Under the pieces are notes generated by a model that was not told the DNA's origin, did not search any database, and saw nothing but the letters and a program-made list of their open reading frames with translations. From Apiosordaria backusii (taxonomy: Eukaryota > Ascomycota > Sordariomycetes > Sordariales > Lasiosphaeriaceae): a stretch of 64,000 nucleotides of DNA. The position numbers and the translations under genes are program-made. Every line of letters starts with the position of its first letter. The first letter of the stretch is position 1. The stretch covers positions 496,001 to 560,000 of the forward strand of contig JAUKTV010000010.1 in NCBI GenBank assembly GCA_030549205.1. Reading direction: 5' to 3'. Below, in pieces: positions 10,247 to 20,249 of this stretch.

Positions 10247-11758
10247 ATGCACTCCCTCCGCGAAGGCATCCTAGACGGCACCGGCGACGCCGGCAAGGCC
10301 TCCGTCCCATCTTTCTCCATGAAAGCAGTTTTCCGAGGGCTGCGACACATCCTCTGGCCCAAAACCGCTACTTCTGACAGCAGTCCACGACAGCTCCGAC
10401 CAACGGCTTACCTTGATGGGTTGAGAGGTTTCGCCGCCTTTTTGGTGTACATCCACCACCACCAGCTCTGGGCACACGGAGCGCAGGACCTCAAGTCACC
10501 GGTTTATTTCGAGAGCGCCTTTGGTTACGAGGGGGAGTTTCGACTCTCGACGTTTTATGGGATCAGGAATTTTTTCACGGGGGGCCACATAGCTGTTGCT
10601 GTGTTTTACGTCATTTCGGGGTATGTTTTGTCAGTCAAGCCGCTGGCGCTGATGCAGGCCGGGGAACACCTCAAGTTGGCGGATAATCTGGCTTCGGCTT
10701 TCTTCAGGAGGTGGTTCAGGTTGTTCCTGCCGATTATCGTCACGACGCTGGTGTATATCACTTCCTGGCATTTGTTTGGGTATTGGAATTTTGCCTGCCC
10801 GCCTAAGGAGACGTACGGGGAGGAGCTGTGGAATTGGTATGTCGAGTTCAAGAATTTCTCGTTCTTGTTTAAGGAAGGAGGGTGGATATGGGTCAAGGCA
10901 AATACGCATACGTGGTCTATCCCGCTGGAGATGAGGGGGAGTGTGATTACGTATATTTCATGCTTGGCGCTTTCGAGGGCGACGACGAAGGCGAGGTTGC
11001 TGTGCTTGGTGTTGTTGGTTGTGTACTACCTGTACATTGTGGATGGGTATTACGGGGCGTTGTTTATCGCGGGCATGCTGCAGGCGGATTTGGATTTGCT
11101 GGCGAGGAAGGAGGGGGGGTATTTTCCGGGGTTTTTGAGGAGGTTGGAGAGGCACAAGACGTTTATTTACTACCACTTGTTTGTGGTTAGTATGTACCTT
11201 GCGGGCGTGCCGTCTTCGTCGAACAAGATCGAGGTTATGAGGGATAATCCGGGGTGGTATTGGTTGAGCTATCTCAAGCCACAGGCGGTGTTTGATCCAA
11301 AGTGGTTTTTCTTGTTCTGGGCGGCGAATATGCTGGTGGCGGCTGTGCCGAGGATGGGGTGGTTGAAGAGATTTTTCGAGGGGAGGTTCTGTCAGTTCTT
11401 GGGGAGGATCTCGTTTGCGTTTTACCTGGTTCATGGACCTATTCTGGCGACAGTGGGGGACAGGATATACCACGCTGTTGGCTGGGGGCGGCCAGTCGAG
11501 GAAGGGAAGGTCGACATGTTGGCCGCGTGGAGGGATCTTCTCCCTCTGCCAAAAACTGGACCAGTCGGGTTGGAGTTTTCGTTCCTGCTCCCACACCTCA
11601 TCCTCTTGCCGTTGACATTCTGGGTGGCGGAGATCGTAACGAGAACGGTCGATGAGCCATCGGTCAAGTTTGCGGCTTGGCTTTACAAAAGAGTGCAGGG
11701 AGGTGGGAAGCCAGAGCCCAAGCCAGAGAGCAGCGAGGCGATGTTGAGACTGGCTTGA
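10247..11758 (+). CDS. Acyltransferase family 3 integral membrane protein, 503 aa
   Basis: This single exon begins in a good context (CATCATGC). After a 50-residue N-terminal leader, the motif RPTAYLDGLRGFAAFLVYIHH marks the start of an acyltransferase-3 domain (PF01757 type), with the conserved His pair in the first membrane helix. FFTGGHIAVAVFYVISGYVLS is the second helix, matching the usual GxxaVxxFFvlSGyvL pattern. FFRRWFRLFLP follows. About ten hydrophobic segments extend to WVAEIVTRTVDEPSVKFAAWL, the typical C-terminal end. Family members transfer acyl groups from acyl-CoA to sugars, lipids or natural products at a membrane; the substrate cannot be deduced. No biosynthetic genes flank it. 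A short hydrophilic Pro/Glu/Lys tail closes the protein. Confidence 0.9.
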   Translation: MHSLREGILDGTGDAGKASVPSFSMKAVFRGLRHILWPKTATSDSSPRQLRPTAYLDGLRGFAAFLVYIHHHQLWAHGAQDLKSPVYFESAFGYEGEFRLSTFYGIRNFFTGGHIAVAVFYVISGYVLSVKPLALMQAGEHLKLADNLASAFFRRWFRLFLPIIVTTLVYITSWHLFGYWNFACPPKETYGEELWNWYVEFKNFSFLFKEGGWIWVKANTHTWSIPLEMRGSVITYISCLALSRATTKARLLCLVLLVVYYLYIVDGYYGALFIAGMLQADLDLLARKEGGYFPGFLRRLERHKTFIYYHLFVVSMYLAGVPSSSNKIEVMRDNPGWYWLSYLKPQAVFDPKWFFLFWAANMLVAAVPRMGWLKRFFEGRFCQFLGRISFAFYLVHGPILATVGDRIYHAVGWGRPVEEGKVDMLAAWRDLLPLPKTGPVGLEFSFLLPHLILLPLTFWVAEIVTRTVDEPSVKFAAWLYKRVQGGGKPEPKPESSEAMLRLA

Positions 11759-14700
11759 TGCCGGTTGAGGTCTGCGAGCTGGGCGGAGGACGAAATTGGT
11801 TTATGTATAATGCCTTGTATGTCATGTTGGGCGTGGCTTCTTTGTTTTAATGATAGCATCTTGGGAAAGGTACATGTACATACATATAAAGACACCCATT
11901 GCAGGAATTATGGGTATCATGTAGGCGGTGGTCATCATAATGCGTTGCACACATGGGGTTGGGTAGGAAGGACGGCATAGCGAGGATAGAGTCTTCTCAT
12001 AGAGCCAGCAGACAACCATAGGGAGCACCACCTTCAAGTTTAAAAGCGTGAATACAGTAATAAAGTCGAGCTGGTGTCTTCTAGTGTCGGTGATAATACA
12101 GCGTGGTGGATAAGCTTGAGGCTGAAGTCTAAATAAGCTCATAACAGGACGGACGGACGTATGGGCGGTCGGATAGATGCTGTGTGACAACGGGTCCCGA
12201 CTTGGTTATCGCGGGCCGTAGCCGATGTTGACATTATTCAGGGGCCGATGTCACGACAACAAAGAATGGTTGATGTCCTCAAGCTAAGCCATTGATAAGG
12301 CCACTCCTGTAAACTCCATCATCAAAGTCGAATGTCACTTCGTTCCCCGGATTTACAATTCTCGCAGGGGCCACCGCAACCACGTTTCAAAGCAAAGTGG
12401 TGTCTGGAGATTTGCACGGCCCCGTCACCAAAACCTCAGATCAGCAGGGTGCCAGGCTGTCTCTTCCCTCCGGATAGCATGTGGAGTTTTCCCCCGCATC
12501 TCCATCCGCGGCGTCGCTGTCGCGATCCTTTCACTTCAAGCCGCATTCGCTCCGTCGGAGATGAAAAAGTCGATCATTTCACCTTCAATCTCCATCCCGC
12601 AGCAGACAGAATGCAACTTTTCTCCAGGGTTTTGGGCGTGTTTGGCAGGCATTGTTGTTCCATTTGCAGGGTGATGTCGCCGTTGACATGCCCAAAACCA
12701 GTGGATACCGAGGCTACAACAGGCCTTCCCCCTGGAAATCAAGCAGAAGCTTGTGATGCGGGGCTGCTGGGGTTGTTCGAACGCGAGAGTTATGTATGAT
12801 CAGGGCTTTGAACAGCATTAGGCCCGAGATGGTTATTTGCTCCGATTGCCCCGCGCTCCCCCAACAACTTGACAATGCATGACGGCGGGCAGTTCGACGC
12901 GCAACGTGTGAATCGTACTGTGAGGTTTGTACCTGCATTCGCTACGCGCTGGGCGCGGGATAATTTATGCCAATATATTACTGCATTTTGTATTTACTTG
13001 AGAGTGAGAGATGAATGAGAGCGGTGGTGTGGGCATGACAAGTGGAAACTTGGAAAAGCGGGATGATGGATGATGGCTGGAGATCTCGGATGCAGAGATT
13101 CAATAGTAGATTGATTAGATTAGATAACGGACGTGGAATGGTCTGTGGGGGAGAAGCTGGGTCCCGTCATTTTGGTGTCATTTTGGTGGCTTTTGCGCTT
13201 TCGGCGAATTGAACGTTTGCTTTCGGACTTCAGCTTGCGAGCTGGACTTACTAAGCGGTGTGCGTTGGCTGGCATTGCTGGTGGTTGGTGAGTGGTTGCT
13301 GTTGATCATGATGAATATGCATCATGCAATTTCAAGTGTTGCCAACTGGACAGTTGGACCCGCGACTGTCAGTGGCTGTTGGATCGAGAGATAACTTTCA
13401 AATTGCGGGTATCCAGGCAGCACCCCGTCGGTCTGCAATTGCGAAAATAATACAGAGTACGAACTGTAATACGAACTGTTGTCTGCTTCAAGCCAAACAA
13501 GCGAAAGCGCTTCCTTCAGATGTGACCCTAGTTCTTTCCCCGCGTTTTCCACATTCCTTTTCCTTGCTTTTGGTGAAGTCGCTTTCCGCTTCCTGTCGAG
13601 ACCTTTTTGCTCGAGAAAAATGCTTGTTTTCAATTGCCAAGAGCCAGCCTGCCGAGGAGGAGCGCGAGGAACATGTGAAATTGCGGGCTGCAGGAAAGCG
13701 AAGGAAGAATAAAACAGGGAAGGATTCCGTTCCCGGTCTGGATGGAACGGTTCGGTGTAGCGATTGATGCAGCCACACCACCACCGCAGAAACCGTAGTG
13801 TAAGACGTTTTCACACTGTGATAAGCGCGCTCCAAAATGCACTGTGCTGACTGTCTGTCCTGCGCCAGGTTGATCATCAGCCCCCGTTTGCAAAATCCCT
13901 TGGGATGTCTTAAACGTTGTGGTTCAACGGGCACTGAGCGCTCGCTAAAAATAACGTTGTGGAATGAGGAACGCAGATCCCGTGCTTTCATCGCACAAAG
14001 AAGATCAAAAATGCGATTGTGATTTCCATGCACTGCCGACTGTTTGTTCCCCAAACCCCCAATAATCGACAAAGATCGACTGGGCTGCTCCAGTATACCA
14101 GATTGCTAGTGGTGTTGCGTTTGGGAACAGTTTGTAAAAGTGGGGTCCGCATTACTCAGGGGTAAAAGGGGGGTGGCCTTGACAGTGATGAGATCTGAAT
14201 GCAACAACATCGCAATCCCAACTCAATTTGCCACCTGACTTCTCGCCGCTTTATCTGACCTAAATCAGACAGAGCTCATGATAGACTCATCTTGGCTCCT
14301 GTCTACTCACCGTGCTCAAGCTGCTCCTCCAAAAGTGTTCTCACGAACCGCCAATTCGGGCTTCTGGCACCTCAAGCATCAAGCATCTCCTAACCCATCT
14401 CTTGATACGAAGAATATATAGCCACCGCGCATTACATCTCATCTGTTCCAAAAACTGCGGTAACGAGAATATTTTCCTTTATTTAAGGCCATAACCTTAA
14501 ACCCGTAGCAACATAAACCAAACATCCTGCAGATTTGTTCGTAACCCAAGTTATCAAAGCGGTGTCTGGAAGTAGAAATACGCATGGCCCTGCAGCCTTT
14601 TTTGAAGGCAGGGCGGAAGAATGACAATTGTCAGAGGCCTGCACCCAGCGACTCCAAGTCTGCCGCCGCTCCTTCTGGTTTCAATTTTTCCAACCTCACA

Positions 14701-14914
14701 CGCATCTTTCGGCGATTTTCAGCTTTCCATCGTTGATGGGAGTAAATGTAGGTACCCTAGCATTGGACGTCGAATCTACGAACCCTTTATCCCACGTCCC
14801 GTTTCGCAGCGCTTTAATCCTTTTCTTCCAAGTCAGTCTGCCAACGTACCTATTTCGGACGGGATTGCCAAACTGCGACCCTGAGACCCAGGCCGAGGGC
14901 CACGATCACCCATC
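11759..14914. other. 3.1-kb gene-poor interval
   Basis: Several open frames of 60-190 residues overlap on both strands, but none shows a domain, signal peptide, plausible intron set or start context. The longest plus-strand one, 12332-12799, is compositionally unconvincing. No repeat structure stands out. I see nothing that can be supported as a gene. Confidence 0.45.
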
Positions 14915-16545
14915 ATGCAGCTTGATCTTGGGCGGGCCTTGGTTGCCATCAAAGGCATCATGGAAATCACTGGGACGCCGGGAGTCAGCGTTGGCATCAT
15001 TCACCAGGGGCAAACAGCTGGAACCTATCACCTCGGTTATCGCGACGTTCAGAACAAAGTGCAAGCAAATGATGACACACGGTACAATATTAATTCTCTG
15101 AGCAAGGGCCTGGTCCGTCTCTTGTGGGGATGGAGGTGTATCGGGGAGGGTTGGACTGGTTCAAACCGATCAAGACTTGGCTACCTGGGTTTTCCAGTGG
15201 CAACAATGAGCTCGGGGAAAATTTCTCGATCGTCGACTTGCTGTCTCACCGGACCGGTCTCTCAAGTCTCGATGACTTCTGGATGGGGGTCGATAATGTT
15301 ATCTACCTGGACAAATCGCAGGTCCTCCCGACATTCCAGACGTTGCCCCTGTCACAACCTTTCCGCGAGAGTTTGGAGTACAACAACTGGGGATATGAGA
15401 TCGTGGCCCAAATCTTAGAAAAGACTGCAAACCGAACCATTTCCGACCTTCTGCATGAGCGGGTGTTTGCACCCCTTGGCATGTCAAGAACCTCGACATC
15501 ATGGGAGTCTGGAGACGATAATGAGGCCAAGTGCTACGGCATCCTCGAAGACCTCTCACCAGTTGAGGTCGCGAGACCAGCTCTAGGAAAGGGGACGACA
15601 ATGGAGGCGGCGGGCGGAATCAAATCGACACTGCGCGACATGCTGACTTTCTACAAGACTTTCATGCATGAAACGAATTTTCAGTTCTCATCTGGTTCGG
15701 ATGCCTCTAACTTTTCGCCCTTGAAGAATTGTCGTATGCTCACGACCAACCATGCCCGGCTTCCGGAAGTGTCATGGAGAGAGCAAGGCTATGCATTGGG
15801 CTGGGGTAGGTCTCAGCTCCCCGGAAAGTTGGGGCGCTTGTCGGGAAACGCCCTGTTTGGCGATTGCCCCATCGTGGACAAGGGAAACTCGTCACTGGTA
15901 CTTTGGCATCACGGTTGTATGCCAGGTAGCACCTCGGTAGTCTACTTAGCTCCGGAAGTTGAATCGGGTGTAGTGGTTCTCCAGAACTCGATGCCGGTTA
16001 TTGACACCGCCGACCTCATCGGACAGCTGGTCCTTGAGGCAGTTCTGAACGTTCAAGAGCCAAACGACTACGTGGAGCTGTCCAAGAAGTTTTACGACAA
16101 GGGAGTCAACCATCTGAGGAATCTTCAGAAAGAGTTGGATGATAGCAGAACTCCTGGGACCAAGCCCAGACCCCTCAGTGCTTACACGGGCACATACTGG
16201 AACCAACCGGAGACCTTCTTCATTACGGTGAAGGAACGGGCCGGCAGCCTGGTCATGGCCGCTCAAGGCTTGTTGTCCCAAGAATACACACTGCAACACT
16301 ACCAGAACGATTCCTTCACGTGGATTATGCCGTTTAACGAAATCATTCGGAGAGCTCGTTCCGCCACATACTACACCTCAGAATACTACATCGTAAACTT
16401 TGTTGACGGAAAGGGCGAGATTGACCGACTGGCTTGGGTTATGGAGTCCGGCCTACCTGATAATGGTGGCAGAAAAGTGTTCAAAAAGGGCCCGAATCCT
16501 CGGGGCTCCTCAGGTGCGTGGTCGGTCAGTTACACTAGTATCTAA
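14915..16545 (+). pseudogene. Serine hydrolase, class C beta-lactamase / S12 fold, single frameshift
   Basis: The start at 14915 gives a beta-lactamase-like N-terminus (TGTPGVSVGIIHQG) and the catalytic S-x-x-K in INSLSKGL. At about 15105-15125 the homology changes frame: GLVRLLWGW in the first frame corresponds to LVGMEVYRGGLDW in the next, which fits a net loss of one base. From there one frame runs unbroken to 16545 with FSIVDLLSHRTGLSSLDD, the Y-x-N motif in LEYNNWGYEIVAQIL, AAGGIKSTLRDMLTFYK, and WHHGCMPGSTSVVYLAP, which carries the H-x-G region. A C-terminal beta-rich domain follows. The intact 470-residue remainder means this is either a recent null allele or a sequencing error. A possible 3' intron (GTGCGT near 16514, acceptor ATTGCAG near 16580) could alter the last few residues. 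The family copy at 2931-4578 is far more decayed. Confidence 0.78.
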
Positions 16546-16760
16546 GCCTCATATTCGAGTTGAAGCTAACTATTGCAGTAGTTGACGAAACAGGCATCAG
16601 ACTTGAAGTAGCTTTGTATGTTGGGATTCCTATACTTTTTGGAATGTCTCTTGTTATGAGAGGCTCCTGGAGTTCAGCGTATGGAATATGGATTGCATCT
16701 ATTTAAGAACGGTCTATTCTATTCGCTCGCTATGCAAAAAAGAAAATAAAAAATGCAAAT

Positions 16761-17912
16761 CTAAATCTGCGCCTTGATACCCTGCCCATAAACCTTCTCG
16801 AACTCCTTGCTAAATGGCTGATCAATGTACCCCACCGGGCTCTTCGGGATGTAGAAAGTATCCCTGTTGTACTGGTTCAACTCGATCCCCTCACGAACTC
16901 TGAAGGCCAAATCCGGCGTCGAGATGAAGTACCGCCCAAACACCGCCACAACGTTATCCCTCTCCTTCAAGTCCTCGTCCACCAACTTCCTCGCAGTCTC
17001 TGGCGTCAACCCACCAGCAATCAAGACCGGCCCCTTCCAGATATCCAACGCGAAATCCAACCTCTCCTCATCATTCTCGTTAGCCTCATCTCTATTCCCC
17101 GCAATCCTCGTCTCCACCAAGTGCAAATAGCTCATCTTGGGGTGCCTCTCGCTGATCTTCCTGATAACATCAGAGAATTGCGGTACTGCGTCCTTCATCT
17201 TCATGCCTTGGAAGACACTCCAGGGGCTGAGTCTGATGCCCACCTTCTCCTCTCCAATGGCCGCGGTGACAGCGTCGACGACCTCGACAGCGAATCTGGA
17301 GCGATTCTCGATGCTACCACCATACTCGTCGGTGCGCTGGTTGGAGTTGCTCTGAATGAACTGATCAACCAAATACCCGTTCGCGCCGTGGATCTCCACA
17401 CCATCAAAGCCGGCCTCAATGGCGTTCTTGGCGGCTTGGGCGTATTCGGCGATCTTTTGCTTGATATCCTCGACTGTCATCTCTTCAGGTGTGACAGCAC
17501 CAGGAGTATCCGGGATGGCGATAGCAGAGGGGGCCTTGACGGTAAAGCCCTCTGCTTTGGCTACGTCACCGAGGGCAGCGCGGCCGAGGGCCCAGAGCTG
17601 GAGGTAGATGAAGCTGCCTTGGGCGTGGACACCATCCGTGATTTCTTTCCAGGCGGCGATTTGCTCGGGGGTGTAGATGCCGGGGACGTTGTTCAAGCCG
17701 CCGGCGGTGGGGGAGATGAAGGTGCCCTCAGTTACTAAAAGGGTGCCGCCAGGGGCGGAGGCGCGTTGGGAATAGTATTCTTTCATGAGGGAGACGATTG
17801 GGACGTGAGCATCGGAAGAGCGGAATCGGGTTAGAGGTGCCATGGCGATGCGGTGTTTGAGGGTTATGGAGGGGTTGAGAGCCAGAGGCTGGAAGAGTTT
17901 TGAGTCAGACAT
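16761..17912 (-). CDS. Old yellow enzyme family NADH:flavin oxidoreductase, 383 aa
   Basis: This single exon on the minus strand is full length for the family. The sequence starts with KLFQPLALNPSITLKHRIAMAPLTRFRSSD, the usual FMN-binding start of the TIM barrel. H175 and N178 in EIHGANGYLVDQF are the conserved pair that binds the carbonyl of alpha,beta-unsaturated substrates. QRTDEYGGSIENRSRF and the later GRYFIS (phosphate-binding loop of FMN) are also diagnostic. Members reduce activated C=C bonds of enones, nitro compounds or pathway intermediates such as chanoclavine aldehyde; many act in detoxification. Nothing in the neighbourhood fixes a pathway. It is convergent with the frameshifted serine hydrolase, with 215 bp between stops. 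Confidence 0.95.
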   Translation of the reverse strand: MSDSKLFQPLALNPSITLKHRIAMAPLTRFRSSDAHVPIVSLMKEYYSQRASAPGGTLLVTEGTFISPTAGGLNNVPGIYTPEQIAAWKEITDGVHAQGSFIYLQLWALGRAALGDVAKAEGFTVKAPSAIAIPDTPGAVTPEEMTVEDIKQKIAEYAQAAKNAIEAGFDGVEIHGANGYLVDQFIQSNSNQRTDEYGGSIENRSRFAVEVVDAVTAAIGEEKVGIRLSPWSVFQGMKMKDAVPQFSDVIRKISERHPKMSYLHLVETRIAGNRDEANENDEERLDFALDIWKGPVLIAGGLTPETARKLVDEDLKERDNVVAVFGRYFISTPDLAFRVREGIELNQYNRDTFYIPKSPVGYIDQPFSKEFEKVYGQGIKAQI

Positions 17913-18567
17913 TGTGGATGTTGATGAATAATGGTACAGGATATCTTATCGTGATCTAGTTGCTGTTGAAAATAAAGTGAGGTATGTTTTAATGGTGAGA
18001 ACGAAAACATGATTTTATAGTAAGTAGTCTAAAACGGGCTTATAAATCATCTCGTCACAAGCGTGGAGTAGATGTTGATTTCCAAGACTTTTTGGAACTT
18101 CGAAACAGTTCCAAGTGTGGAGCAACGATGGCCCCTAACATGCCTGCACCGCCGGAATTCCGCTGTTTTTCGTGATGGCTAAAAACACCGATCTCTTAGT
18201 GTATGAGCATCGAGGGCCTGCGAATCAGATTTTGCTGCTTCAATGGCGTCATGCTCCACATTGATATACCGATAGATCGGTAACATCGGTTCTGCATGCA
18301 ACGCCACATCAAAAAAATCCGCAGAAGCATTTGTAACAGTCTTGGTTTCAAATCAGAGATTAGTAAGAAGGAATACTATAGATAGCTAGCCGAAATATGT
18401 CCGGGGTAATTGTGGTGAGTGAACGATACAATGAAGCGCATGACAGAGTGATACCTCAAAACAGAAAAGTCTTGAAACCATGGCGTCGACTGCAGAGGAC
18501 AAGTTCAAGTACCAATGCCACTACGTTGATAAATAGCCTTTTCAACACAAAAAACAACAATAACCAA
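17913..18567. other. Intergenic, promoter of the old yellow enzyme
   Basis: AT-richer sequence lies between the oxidoreductase start and the tRNA-Ile. There is a TATA-like CTTATAAATC near 18038. No gene is supported. Confidence 0.5.
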
Positions 18568-18660
18568 GCCCGATTAGCTCAGCTGGTTAGAGCGTCGTAC
18601 TAATACTGGAAACAGTGTATAGTAATGCGAAGGTCAACAGTTCAATCCTGTTATTGGGCA
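18568..18660 (+). tRNA. tRNA-Ile, anticodon AAU, with a 19-nt intron
   Basis: GCCCGAT pairs with ATTGGGC as the acceptor stem (one G-U pair), discriminator A. The D arm is GCTC/GAGC with AGCTGGTTA in the loop. The anticodon stem TCGTA/TGCGA (one U-G) closes the loop CTAATAA after removal of the 19-nt insertion CTGGAAACAGTGTATAGTA, which lies one base 3' of the anticodon. Anticodon AAU (read as IAU) decodes AUU and AUC isoleucine. The T arm AACAG/CTGTT contains TTCAATC, slightly off the ideal B box. Confidence 0.94.
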
Positions 18661-18665
18661 TCTTC

Positions 18666-18676
18666 TTTTGCTTTTT
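18666..18676 (+). terminator. Pol III terminator of tRNA-Ile
   Basis: T4 and T5 runs within 16 bases of the tRNA 3' end, the expected RNA polymerase III stop. Confidence 0.65.
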
Positions 18677-18734
18677 CTACCATCATCATTATCATTCATT
18701 TTGCTACCTCCTAACTACAAAACCATTGGCTATC

Positions 18735-19397
18735 TACACTTGCGTCTTGAGTTCTTCTCTTATCTTTTTCCCTCCATTTGGCCCCACGAAGCATCACCAC
18801 ACTCCAGCGATGCTGACCGACGTTCACCCCATCCCGATCTTCTCGATAATCGGCATGGCAGCAGTACTGGGCCCAACAGCAACCACACATCACACCAATT
18901 TGTTCGCCGTGACTGCCGTTGCCGGGTTCTTAGGATAAGTGTCCACGACCAGCACACTCAGTCCGTTGATCGCCCCGGCAAAGAACACCCCCAAGAAGAA
19001 CAGGGCAACTTATACTGGGCGGCGGCCGTAAGTGTCAGCCACGGGGGTAACGAGGGAGGGAGAGCGGTCGGAGACGAGGGTGTAGATTGTAATTGTGAAA
19101 ATTGTCAACGATAGTGACATGTGCAAATCCGAGGAGATGGAGTACAGGGCTGGGAGGTGCAATGTGCCCGGATAGGGGGGATATAATTGACAAGAAGGAG
19201 ACGGAGAGGGTTATGGCGATCTTTTGACGGGGGGTAAATATCGAATATGACGGTTCAGCTGGTCCAGAGTTGGAGTTGCCATGGTTTGAGGTGTTGGTAT
19301 GTCTTGGTGCTGGGTGTGATGATGGGGAGGATTTCGGGTCGGTGGTGGTATGCGTTGTGACACCAACCATGACGAGATGATGTTTAGTTCTCTCCAT
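18735..19397 (-). pseudogene. Remnant of an MFS transporter (DHA1-like)
   Basis: Minus-strand translation begins near 19397 with a Thr/Ser/Pro-rich cytosolic leader, then YSIFTPRQKIAITLSVSFLSIISPLSGHI, the first membrane helix of drug:proton antiporters. A frame change follows, after which DRSPSLVTPVADTYGRRP shows motif A (D-x-x-GRR type). A stop and an apparent internal deletion come next, then FLGVFFAGAINGLSVLVVDTYP and a Pro/Glu-bearing segment ending with stops at the GMG and GVW positions. Several helices are missing and at least three stops or shifts are present. The broken end lies 75 bp from the tRNA-Ile gene. It is not expressible as a transporter. Confidence 0.8.
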
Positions 19398-20249
19398 GCT
19401 TGGGGGATTTGGATTTAATGAAATGAGAAAAAAAAAAAAAAAACGAAGAGATTGATCTTTGTGCATCTTACTAAGAAGTACCTCGGTCATTTAGCTTGGG
19501 TGCACGTCACAGGATGACCTAAGCTCGGATATTGCCAGTAAAATGTACAGATAAAACGACTTCAAAACTTGGTTTCTGTCATCAAAGAGCTGATATACAA
19601 GACAGATAATGCTCAGATGGAAAGTCTAACACTTGTAGATATCCAAGCGAGAGCAAAAGGTTGTGTGTATTGTTGTCAGAGCTTGCCCCTTATCTTCCCC
19701 GAAGCTCACACTTCAAGCTCATGCCAACAAAGAGGTAAGTAGTTCAAAGTTCAAATATAAATAAATTTTAGGCTACCTTACACACAACCACCCAGCCAAA
19801 ACCTTTCTGCCCCCAAAAACTAGACAATAGAATCTAAGAATAATAATAATACATCGAACGCAAAGAATGGATCAATGTTCATACATGTCGTCATAACCTT
19901 CGTGATTTTGATATCCCCCGACCACACTTTCACACTGAACGCTTGCCGCCAACCAACACACATCAACCTGCTCCTGAACTCCTGGGGATCCCCACGACGC
20001 ACATCTTCTACCCCGGAACCCACGTCCCTCTCGTATATGTATACAGCCGCCCTATATGTATGTGTATATGCCCCTGACACATCAACTCCTGATATCATCC
20101 CCTTCAGTGATTACATTAGTAGAAATTTCAGATACACGAAATGGAAGAATAGATCAAAAAGGAAATGAAGCAATAGCTATTGCTCGTTAGTGTGCACCCA
20201 TATATTCGTAATCCTCCTCTTTTTTTACCCTCTTCGAATTATCGATGTT
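19398..20249. other. Intergenic, 3' flank of the C2H2 gene
   Basis: AT-rich sequence with an A16 run near 19428-19443. It probably contains the 3' untranslated region of the minus-strand C2H2 gene. No gene is supported. Confidence 0.45.

Noticed and set aside
12332..12799. 155-codon plus-strand frame in the 3.1-kb gene-poor interval
   Set aside because: No domain, signal peptide or splice support; composition rich in Pro, Arg, Ser and Cys without pattern, and overlapped by frames on the other strand.
16546..16720. Extra C-terminal exon for the second serine hydrolase
   Set aside because: GTGCGT...TTGCAG could be spliced to give about 50 hydrophobic residues, but the family ends at about the existing stop, so it is only mentioned as an alternative.
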